Shown here: piece after piece, positions 8,285 to 14,790 of the stretch
How positions within the stretch are numbered: position 1 is the first letter of the stretch
Layout of the letters: each line of letters begins with the position of its first letter
NCBI GenBank assembly: GCA_963732595.1
Contig: CAVSZZ010000002.1
Coordinates: 62,001-126,000 of the forward strand
Direction: 5' to 3'
Length of the DNA stretch: 64,000 bases
Origin: JAFGXF01 sp963732595
GTDB taxonomy: Bacteria > Chloroflexota > Anaerolineae > Anaerolineales > Anaerolineaceae
Made by a program: the position numbers and the translations under genes
Notes under the pieces: model-generated
What the model was told of the DNA's origin: nothing
Seen by the model: only the letters and a program-made list of their open reading frames with translations
The model's database searches: none

Positions 8285-9451
8285 TTACTTGAGGGTGATC
8301 TTAGGGGGCTCTTTAAGGGTGATGCGCTTCTCTGAGCTGGTTGTCGGCTTGCCGGATGGTTTGGTTGGTTTGGATGATTTACCCGGTTTTTCTCCCGACT
8401 TGCGCGCGAGCATGCGGATAAGCACCGGGACAAGCAGCAGCAGGACAAGACCAGCCAGGAGCAATCCGAACAGGCGCCAGGCATCGGCCGTGTCGACTTC
8501 CGGCAGCACCCCGCCCGGGTTGTACTCCGAGCTGGCGGCATCGCCGGCGCCAGCTTCACCAACCTCAACTCTCAAACTGCGGCGGATGCCATCCCGCAGT
8601 TCCGAAGGGGTGACATAGGTGATGCGATACTCACTTTTCAGAAGCATGCCATAGTTCTCATAAATACTTTTCAATGTGGCAGCATCCTCGGCGTAGGCAT
8701 AGACACCACCGGCCTGATCGGCCAGTGACTTCAAACCGGATTCATCCAGTCCGGCATTGACACCTTGCTTCTCCGGGTCACCCAATCCGATGGTCGAAAT
8801 CGAGAAACCACCTTCGCTGATGCCGGCCAGGACATCATCACTTTTCCCCTTGCTGACATTATCCAACCCATCGGTCAAGACCACGATGGCCTTGCGCCCT
8901 GAGATGTTCATCAGCGCTTCTTCCGCCTTGATCAAAGCATCAAAGAACGCAGTATCCTTATCCGCTATCAGATCTCGAATGGCATTTCTAACCAGGTCAA
9001 GGTCCTCCGTTACCGGTTGGGGATACTGGACTTTCGTATTGAAGGTCATCACCCCAGCCTGGTCACCCGGCTGAAGCAAGTCGATGTAAGCCAGCGCGGC
9101 CTCCTTGGCTGCCGCCAGCTTGCCGGCTTCATTCATGCTGCCGGAAACATCCATCACCAGCATGGAGGTCAGCGGGCCGATGTCGCCTTCGCCGGAGATC
9201 TCCACCGGTTCCATCAAGATCCCGTTTTCATAGATGCGGATAGTCTTGGGATCCACCGGGCGTGGGGATCCACCTTCATCGGTCACCGAAACATACACCG
9301 TGACCCGTGGAAAGTCAGAGACATCCACCTGCGTGATGCGCGCCTTGGCTGATGAAGCCTGGGCGTCAACCCGGCTCACTGCCGGGAATGCGATCCAGGT
9401 GATCGTCAGGAGTGCGAGCAGAATAATATTCATGATCGATCGCTTTTTCAT
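8285..9451 (-). CDS. exported VWA-domain protein with C-terminal membrane helix and cytosolic tail
   Basis: A 388-residue protein and the last gene of the ubiquitin-like operon. The ATG at 9451 was chosen because aagaggtgat lies just upstream and the product then starts with a signal peptide (MKKRSIMNII, hydrophobic to about residue 24). A von Willebrand A domain spans about 93-270, with an intact MIDAS motif D101-V-S103-G-S105. A single membrane helix lies at about 325-348. After it comes a lysine/proline/serine-rich tail of 40 residues ending KRITLKEPPKITLK. The layout implies an outside VWA domain and an inside tail. The tail motif recurs in other proteins of the operon. Role inferred: sensor, adhesion module or membrane target of the system. 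Confidence 0.88.
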   Translation of the reverse strand: MKKRSIMNIILLALLTITWIAFPAVSRVDAQASSAKARITQVDVSDFPRVTVYVSVTDEGGSPRPVDPKTIRIYENGILMEPVEISGEGDIGPLTSMLVMDVSGSMNEAGKLAAAKEAALAYIDLLQPGDQAGVMTFNTKVQYPQPVTEDLDLVRNAIRDLIADKDTAFFDALIKAEEALMNISGRKAIVVLTDGLDNVSKGKSDDVLAGISEGGFSISTIGLGDPEKQGVNAGLDESGLKSLADQAGGVYAYAEDAATLKSIYENYGMLLKSEYRITYVTPSELRDGIRRSLRVEVGEAGAGDAASSEYNPGGVLPEVDTADAWRLFGLLLAGLVLLLLVPVLIRMLARKSGEKPGKSSKPTKPSGKPTTSSEKRITLKEPPKITLK

Positions 9452-9455
9452 CGCA

Positions 9456-10313
9456 TCACCTCTTTTCATGATAAACCATTTCGGTATTGCCCATTTTGAT
9501 CGTTTGACGATCATTCAAGCCAGCGCGTTCGATGCGCTTGTTATTGATAAAGGTGCCGCTCATGCTCATATCCTTGATCTCAAACGCCTGTCCATCGCCG
9601 GTCAACATGGCATGCTGGGGAGCAATATCCGGATCAGGCAGGACGATCTCGGCTTTCAACGCATCGCTGCCAATGAAGATCGATGGTCCACGCGCTTTAA
9701 TAAATTTATCCAGGATGAATTCCGTCCCTTTGAGCTTGCCGGATTTCACCTCAAGCCAGGCACGGGCCAGCAGAACCACGATCAGGGAGGTGAAGATGCC
9801 GATGCTGGCTCCCAGCACGAGCATGCCCAGCGCCTTACCCAGCAACAGATCGGAAAGATTCGCGGCGAAGGTTTCCATCAGGATGCCTCCCACCACGCCT
9901 CCGATCAGGCCTCCCAGGGCTGCCTTCCAAAGCTGACCACCACCGGTTAACCCGGCCACCATACCGATGATCAGACCGAAGAAGCCCCAGCCCAATGCCC
10001 GACCCGGCAGACCGGCTCCGACAGACTGAAAGAGCCACTCGCTGAACGGAAGGGCGGCGGCGCCGGCCACCAGGCCCAGGATGGCACCCGGCAGCATGCC
10101 TTTGAGGATCTTCACCCAGTTGCGGGTCAATAAGCCCTCCAATGCACCCAACAGGGAGCCAAAAACAAGGCCGATCATCGCCCCTACCGGGATCTCATTC
10201 AGGTAAACGTTATCGGTCAATGACAGGCCGATCAGGTTGCTCGCCTGCCAGCCGATCAGGCCGCTGATCGCCCCCACGATCATATAAAAGTAAGTTCTGA
10301 TAATTTTATTCAT
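9456..10313 (-). CDS. polytopic membrane protein with C-terminal FHA domain
   Basis: A 285-residue protein. Residues 1-187 hold about six to seven glycine-rich hydrophobic helices with many GxxxG pairs. Residues 205-285 form a forkhead-associated domain (SIFIGSD at the start, PDIAPQHAML, SGTFINNKRI). FHA domains bind phosphothreonine peptides, so the cytosolic face could recruit a phosphorylated partner; no Ser/Thr kinase gene is in the window. The start overlaps the JAB stop by 8 bases and has a GGGAGG site, so the two are coupled. The VWA gene starts 4 bases after its stop. The membrane part is unlike any named transporter I recognise. Confidence 0.85.
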   Translation of the reverse strand: MNKIIRTYFYMIVGAISGLIGWQASNLIGLSLTDNVYLNEIPVGAMIGLVFGSLLGALEGLLTRNWVKILKGMLPGAILGLVAGAAALPFSEWLFQSVGAGLPGRALGWGFFGLIIGMVAGLTGGGQLWKAALGGLIGGVVGGILMETFAANLSDLLLGKALGMLVLGASIGIFTSLIVVLLARAWLEVKSGKLKGTEFILDKFIKARGPSIFIGSDALKAEIVLPDPDIAPQHAMLTGDGQAFEIKDMSMSGTFINNKRIERAGLNDRQTIKMGNTEMVYHEKR

Positions 10314-10977
10314 CGGGGTCCTCCCGTTGGGTTAAGTTCCGCCAGCCGACGATGCTTGCGCCATGTGAGCCATTCAGCTCACGGAAGCCAAAATAGCGGC
10401 GCGCATCCAGGTAACCGTCAGGCTGGCGAATGAAGAAACCGGCCTGTGCGCTGCGTGGTTCAATGACCAACGCAGCCTGGTAAGTTTCCGGAAAGAAATG
10501 CTCATGCAGCCATGTATCGTAACCCGACATGAAAACACCCATGCCGGGGTGCGTGTGAAACCACCCGATGATCTGCTTGCCCGGGTGGCTGGTTTCGATC
10601 TCCTGTTGGAAATCCAACAGGCTGTCGGTCGTGAAGGTAAGGAAGGCACTCCCCTGTCGGGTATGGCGGGCCGGCAGGACGGTATCCACCACGATGAACT
10701 GCCTGTCCGTGATGGCATCCTGGCACCATCTGCCGGCCAATGCCCCGCCAACCTCATTCAGGAGGTCAGATTGGGCATGCAGACAGATGCGGCTGTACGC
10801 CGGCTGGGTCAGGAATACATCCACGAGTGGTCTATCGACCCAGCCCTCGTCCCGCTCGTAAACCGATTCGAAGCGGTTCGAGCACCAGGCCGGCGAATAA
10901 GCCTTGCGTGGAGAGAGAATGCTCTCCGGTGCAAGCTTGATGCGCTTTTCAACCACCAGTGCTTCCTTACCTTTCAC
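10306..10977 (-). CDS. JAB/JAMM-family metallopeptidase (deubiquitinase-like)
   Basis: A 223-residue protein of the Mov34/MPN/PAD-1 family. The zinc catalytic set is complete: E75 in NEVGGALAG, H141 and H143 in GWFHTHPGMG, S151 and D154 in SGYD. These are the residues that cut isopeptide or peptide bonds after ubiquitin-like proteins. The start is a GTG with GAGG a few bases upstream. The N-terminus carries VEKRIKLAP (residues 9-17), a copy of the short motif shared by this operon. It stands between the free ubiquitin-like gene and the FHA gene. Expected roles are trimming the Ub-E2 fusion or removing conjugates. Confidence 0.93.
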   Translation of the reverse strand: MKGKEALVVEKRIKLAPESILSPRKAYSPAWCSNRFESVYERDEGWVDRPLVDVFLTQPAYSRICLHAQSDLLNEVGGALAGRWCQDAITDRQFIVVDTVLPARHTRQGSAFLTFTTDSLLDFQQEIETSHPGKQIIGWFHTHPGMGVFMSGYDTWLHEHFFPETYQAALVIEPRSAQAGFFIRQPDGYLDARRYFGFRELNGSHGASIVGWRNLTQREDPDE

Positions 10978-10990
10978 AGGTCCTCATCCT

Positions 10991-11257
10991 TCATCCAGCC
11001 GTGACATCCGCGGTCATCATCAGGCGATCGCCTTCCGGCACGCCGGCAGCCGAGAGGGTTTCATCCTCCTGAAGCTCGCGGCCGAGCGCCTTGCTGTCGA
11101 GCCGGTAATACATCGGCCGGCCATCCGGACCGGTGACCGGCAGGCTGAGCGATGTGGTCAGCTCCGGCAGTAATTCCTTGACGGAGACATCATCCGGGAT
11201 CTCCGCGGTGCGGCTTCCCCCCGAGGGCAAAACGACAGTAACAGACAGATCAGACAT
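10991..11257 (-). CDS. free ubiquitin-like protein (YukD/EsaB-like beta-grasp)
   Basis: An 88-residue beta-grasp protein starting MSDLSVTVVLPSGG at an ATG with AAGGAG 7 bases upstream. It is about 60 percent identical by eye to the first domain of the next upstream gene (both contain YRLDSKALGREL and a GPDGRPM segment). The stop follows TADVTAG, so the chain ends in a single glycine. In the E2 fusion the same place reads TADITAGG. It is the probable modifier protein activated by the E1 in this operon. Its sequence resembles the YukD/EsaB family more than ThiS/MoaD. Whether a single terminal glycine can be adenylated is an open question. Confidence 0.85.
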   Translation of the reverse strand: MSDLSVTVVLPSGGSRTAEIPDDVSVKELLPELTTSLSLPVTGPDGRPMYYRLDSKALGRELQEDETLSAAGVPEGDRLMMTADVTAG

Positions 11258-11283
11258 TTTTGACTCCTTTCGATTGGTTAAGA

Positions 11284-12132
11284 TCATTTGATCTTAATTT
11301 TTGGCTTTGGTTTGACCGTGGACTGGCTCTGGATGCGAATGCGTTCCGGACGCAGCAGTTCACGGGTATCAACGGGGAAATAACGTGAGTGACTCTTTCG
11401 GAATTCGCGGCACCAGCGGGCCGCATCCACGTCCCACGGAAATGGCGGTTTGGTCGGGTCATCGTGGAAATTCTTATACTGAACCATCTCACCCAGCATG
11501 ATCACCAACCGGTCCAGTGACCGGCTGGCGGTCCACCAGGCGGCATCGATGCAGACACTGCCATTGAGGTGGTTGATGTTGGGATGCCAGATGGGCGTCA
11601 GCCATTTCATGCCCGGCCAGCGCTGCGGGTACTGATTATGTAGATATATCTCGACCTGGTGCTTCTCGCCGATCTTCGGGGTGCCCTTGCCATCCACGCC
11701 CACGATACCCTTGCAGGTGAAGGTGACGATGTAGGTCTCGGGCGGCATCCCGGACCGGATACCTCGGGTGGTGTACTTGATCAGGTCGCTGCGTGCCGCC
11801 AGCGCTTGCATCAACTCGGCATCTGCCTTCAACCGGCGAATGCGCGGATTTTGATCGAGTCCCGTTCCACCGGCAGTGATGTCGGCGGTCAACATCAACC
11901 GGTCGTTCTGGGGAATGCCGGCATCAGCCAGGGTTTCAACTTCTGTCAGTTCACGCCCCAGGGCTTTACTATCCAGCCGGTAACCCATCGGGCGTCCATC
12001 CGGACCAACCGTGGGCAACTGCAAGAGCGAGGTCAGTTCAGACATCAATTCCCCAACCGGTACATCGTCCGGGATCTCCGCCACGCGAGCTCCCCCGCTG
12101 GGCATAACAATGGTGATCGTGAGTTCAGACAT
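11284..12132 (-). CDS. ubiquitin-like domain fused to an E2 conjugating enzyme
   Basis: A 282-residue fusion. Residues 1-87 are a YukD-like ubiquitin fold ending TAGG (88-89 are GG). Residues 95-255 form a UBC fold with the E2 signature H183-P184-N185 (WHPNINHLNG) and catalytic cysteine C194 in GSVCIDAAWW; a short conserved tryptophan follows, as in E2s. The tail (261-282) reads RPERIRIQSQ and ends KPKIKIK. The start at 12132 has AGGAG 7 bases upstream and lies 14 bases after the RING gene. The E2 should accept a thioester from the E1. The GG at the domain junction is a natural JAB cleavage site or fixed tether. Confidence 0.93.
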   Translation of the reverse strand: MSELTITIVMPSGGARVAEIPDDVPVGELMSELTSLLQLPTVGPDGRPMGYRLDSKALGRELTEVETLADAGIPQNDRLMLTADITAGGTGLDQNPRIRRLKADAELMQALAARSDLIKYTTRGIRSGMPPETYIVTFTCKGIVGVDGKGTPKIGEKHQVEIYLHNQYPQRWPGMKWLTPIWHPNINHLNGSVCIDAAWWTASRSLDRLVIMLGEMVQYKNFHDDPTKPPFPWDVDAARWCREFRKSHSRYFPVDTRELLRPERIRIQSQSTVKPKPKIKIK

Positions 12133-12146
12133 GCGCTCTCCTGAGT

Positions 12147-12995
12147 TTAGTGGTTGTAATGCGGCACCTGGCAGGTACCGGTGATCGCCCAGCAATCGGC
12201 GTGATGCAGGGTGTGGCAGATATCGCACTCCACCACCCCGCGCGGATCATTTCGTTTGACGGGTTCTAGACAATAAGGGCATCGATGCTCTTCCACCGGT
12301 GCGATGACGATCTTCTTCGCGGACCGTTTTCGAATGACGGTCCTGGCTTCCGGCTTCTTAGGTTTAACAGAAACCGTTTTTTGTGTTTTCTTTGCAGCTG
12401 CCTTTTTCTGCTTAACCAGGCTGCGTTTGGCGGATTTACCGGCCGGTTTTTTAGAGGCTGGAATTATCTTGCGACGGGACGTGCTTGCAAGGGGGGTGGT
12501 CTCCTGGCGGCTGAGATTGGCCGGTAGTGAGGCGACCGGAACCCCTTCATCTTCCGATGAAGGCAGAGTTGATCTGAGAGGGTTACGGTAAGCCAGGCTT
12601 GCGATCACACAGCAGGCAGCGGCACCCAGGAACAACCCCAACCCGCGCCAGTCGATGGTGGAACGATTGTAATAAAGCGGACCGATCCCATTTCGCCACC
12701 CGGTCAGCGCGCCCAACAACAACAGGCCTGCCAGGACACCTGCCAGGCCAACCATGAGTCTCAGGATGGGCCGCCGCTCGGCGAGCAGGACACGGGAGAA
12801 GAAACCTGCCGCCAAACCGATCCCGGCCGCACTGGCCAGCTCGATGGCTATGGATAAACCCGTGAAAAAGCGTTCATGATCCGCCAGGGAACTGAAGCCG
12901 AGGGCTGCAAAACAGCTGACGGCCAGGACCAACAGGAATCGAACCAGCAGGGAAAGGTTATTGTATGACGACGTTGAGGGAGTTTGGTTTGTCAT
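12147..12995 (-). CDS. four-helix membrane protein with C-terminal RING-type zinc domain (E3-like)
   Basis: A 282-residue protein counted from the ATG at 12995; a TTG at 13013 overlapping the E1 stop is possible, and neither has a strong ribosome site. Four hydrophobic helices lie at about 14-36, 46-69, 78-98 and 120-136. A lysine/alanine-rich linker (about 170-232) ends KKIVIAP, a version of the motif shared across the operon. The C-terminal zinc domain has C239-P-Y-C242, C257-D-I-C260, H264/H265, C268 and C275, with terminal histidines. This spacing fits prokaryotic RING/treble-clef families found beside E1-E2 genes. It is the likely ligase and places the reaction at the membrane. Confidence 0.86.
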   Translation of the reverse strand: MTNQTPSTSSYNNLSLLVRFLLVLAVSCFAALGFSSLADHERFFTGLSIAIELASAAGIGLAAGFFSRVLLAERRPILRLMVGLAGVLAGLLLLGALTGWRNGIGPLYYNRSTIDWRGLGLFLGAAACCVIASLAYRNPLRSTLPSSEDEGVPVASLPANLSRQETTPLASTSRRKIIPASKKPAGKSAKRSLVKQKKAAAKKTQKTVSVKPKKPEARTVIRKRSAKKIVIAPVEEHRCPYCLEPVKRNDPRGVVECDICHTLHHADCWAITGTCQVPHYNH

Positions 12996-13009
12996 CGGGT
13001 GGCTCTGGG

Positions 13010-14443
13010 TCAATCATGCAGCTTGATGTGTTTTTTACGGATGGTTAATGTCTCACGTGACGGTTCATCCTGAATCCGGATTCGCTTGCGCAGTGAGAGG
13101 CTTTCCTGCGGATCGACCCGTTCGTAATGGCGGAAATGAAGGGCATCCGGCAGGTCACCGGTCAACTCGTAGAAACGGTATTCATTCTGATTATGGGCAC
13201 GCAGGATCTGCAGGGGTGGAATGCCCAGGCTGGCGAGGGTGTGGTGGAGAAAGTCCTCGCTGCCATTGATTTCGTGGGTCAGGGTGGTTTCGCGCAAGGT
13301 CCCGCATTCGGGGCAATGACCGTCCTCAAAGCTGACCTGTGCCAGGGGGCGCAGGACCGGTGTGACCGTGTGGCACAGCGGACATTCCAGCGACAGGACC
13401 AGCTCCTGGTCGAGCTCGAGCAGAGCGCCATCCCCCAGGTCGGCCTTGACGACCGTGAACAGGTCGGTCAGGGTGGCGCGTTCGGCGCGCAACGGCAGTT
13501 CGTTGATATCGCCATAGATCCAGTGACTCTCGCAGCCTTCACGCGGCAGGTAGGCTGTCGTGTGCATTTCATTGGTCAGGCCGTTGTAATGGACGACCTT
13601 GCCGGGTTCCACCGGAAGGCCATTGATCAATTTAAGCGCCTCCTGGGACTGCATACCGCCGATGATGGCGGCGATGGTCGGCGTGGTTGGCACCTTGCCG
13701 AGCAGGATGTTCTGGCGAGCCAGTAACGGGCAGGAGTAACGAAGCGACAGGTCTCGCAGAGCCGCTTCGGTCAGCGTGCATTCATAACAGGCCCCCTCAC
13801 CGGGTACGAAAACGCGCATGAGTCCCAGCAATTCCTGGATGGCACCATCCACCCAGGGTTTGCCCATCCAATAACAGAAGCGGTTGACCGCCAGGCGTGC
13901 CTCGCGATTGTCGAGACAGCCGATGACGACATCCATGCGGCGGATGATCCCCAGTCCCAGGGCCGAGGTCACATCCCCATTCAGGTATTGAACCTTCACA
14001 TCAGGATTGAGCTGCTTGGCCCGCGCGGCTGCGATCTCCGCCTTGGAGCGACGGTTGTCCGATTCGCGAAAGAGCACCGAACGGCTGAGATTGGCCGCCT
14101 CGATGTCATCGAAGTCAATGATAAACAAATGACCGACACCCATCAGGGCGAGGTTTTTGATCACTTCATTACCCAGCGCGCCGGCGCCAACAATCAAGAC
14201 ATTGGCATTCTGGACCTTCTCACGCTCCCACCAGGAGATGAATTCAAAAGTCCCCAGTCGATCGGTTTTCAGATTGGGAATGTGCAGCGGCTTTTCCGGA
14301 GTGACCGGCAGGCGCTTCGGACCCTCAGGCTTTTCGGCGGAATCCTCCCCACCTGTTTGCTCCGGCTGACTCATGCCAAGGTTGGCCAATTCACGAATAC
14401 CGGGCAGATTGGTCTCATCGATCCGGCAAACGAACCAACCCAC
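13010..14443 (-). CDS. E1-like activating enzyme (ThiF/MoeB superfamily), probably continuous with the GntR domain upstream
   Basis: 477 residues in this frame (GTG at 14443; an alternative ATG at 14374 has no good ribosome site). The adenylation domain is complete: GAGALG (86-91), IDFDDIE, NLSR (118-121), RRSKAE, and CLDN (176-179). C219/C222 and C304 look like zinc ligands; C238 in YSCPLL is the best candidate catalytic cysteine. A second zinc ribbon follows (C353-PLC356 and C377-PEC380). The tail has KRIRIQ (453-458) and KKHIKL (470-475). The residues just before the GTG read RRPGVGWFV, the usual end of a GntR winged helix, so the true protein is likely a GntR-E1 fusion of about 548 residues, broken by one extra base at about 14453. 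Confidence 0.92.
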   Translation of the reverse strand: MGWFVCRIDETNLPGIRELANLGMSQPEQTGGEDSAEKPEGPKRLPVTPEKPLHIPNLKTDRLGTFEFISWWEREKVQNANVLIVGAGALGNEVIKNLALMGVGHLFIIDFDDIEAANLSRSVLFRESDNRRSKAEIAAARAKQLNPDVKVQYLNGDVTSALGLGIIRRMDVVIGCLDNREARLAVNRFCYWMGKPWVDGAIQELLGLMRVFVPGEGACYECTLTEAALRDLSLRYSCPLLARQNILLGKVPTTPTIAAIIGGMQSQEALKLINGLPVEPGKVVHYNGLTNEMHTTAYLPREGCESHWIYGDINELPLRAERATLTDLFTVVKADLGDGALLELDQELVLSLECPLCHTVTPVLRPLAQVSFEDGHCPECGTLRETTLTHEINGSEDFLHHTLASLGIPPLQILRAHNQNEYRFYELTGDLPDALHFRHYERVDPQESLSLRKRIRIQDEPSRETLTIRKKHIKLHD

Positions 14444-14657
14444 CCCGGGCCTGCGCTTCGATCAGATTGCTCTTGGCCAGGGTTGTCAGGGCTTCCCGCA
14501 GGGTGGCGCGGCTGACCTCGAACTGGGAGATCAGGTCGCGTTCGGAGGGCAGCTGCGCTTCCGGCAGGTATGTGCCGGCCAGGATCATGCCGGCCAACTT
14601 GCCCGCCACGACCTGCGCAAGCGTATAGTGTTCGATTGGTTGAATGGTCACAGGCAT
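14415..14657 (-). CDS. GntR-type winged-helix DNA-binding domain, probable N-terminus of the E1
   Basis: 80 residues in this frame. The GntR helix-turn-helix is clear: LPSERDLISQFEVSRATLRE at residues 36-55, then ALTTLAKSNLIEA. In a normal GntR domain this continues RPGVGWFV, and that string is present one frame over at the start of the E1. Removing the extra c at 14453 (gaagcg[c]agg) gives EARPGVGWFVCR without a gap. The present frame runs on only 12 residues to a stop. The gene starts at an ATG 20-30 bases downstream of a consensus promoter whose -10 box lies in an inverted repeat, so the domain likely represses its own operon. Confidence 0.88.
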   Translation of the reverse strand: MPVTIQPIEHYTLAQVVAGKLAGMILAGTYLPEAQLPSERDLISQFEVSRATLREALTTLAKSNLIEAQARGGLVRLPDR

Positions 14658-14678
14658 TTTACTTGTCCTCTGGTCTGA

Positions 14679-14720
14679 CCGCTATACCAGTTATTATAGC
14701 GGACAAGCGCCTTTTGTCAA
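14679..14720 (-). promoter_or_regulatory. consensus promoter with palindromic operator for the ubiquitin-like operon
   Basis: On the minus strand a perfect TTGACA (14715-14720) is followed after 16 bases by a perfect TATAAT (14693-14698). A perfect 8-bp inverted repeat, CCGCTATA-N8-TATAGCGG (14679-14702), covers the -10 box and the start-site region. A GntR-family dimer binding here would block RNA polymerase. An outer pair CTTGTCC (14662-14668) and GGACAAG (14701-14707) may be a second site. Confidence 0.82.
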
Positions 14721-14743
14721 TACCCAATCCTGGCAAACGAAAA

Positions 14744-14764
14744 GGGCAGCCTGCCCGGCTGCCC
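14744..14764 (-). terminator. terminator of the beta-lactamase-like gene
   Basis: On the minus strand an 8-bp GGGCAGCC / GGCTGCCC hairpin is followed by ttttcgttt. It lies 27 bases after the stop of the gene ending at 14791 and separates that gene from the ubiquitin-like operon promoter. Confidence 0.8.
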
Positions 14765-14790
14765 ATCTCAATCGATCAAATGACTCCCAA

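Noticed and set aside
14415..14657. Independent 80-residue GntR regulator
   Set aside because: GntR regulators normally carry a ligand domain, and the missing end of the DNA-binding domain is found in the next frame at the E1 start; a fusion explains both.
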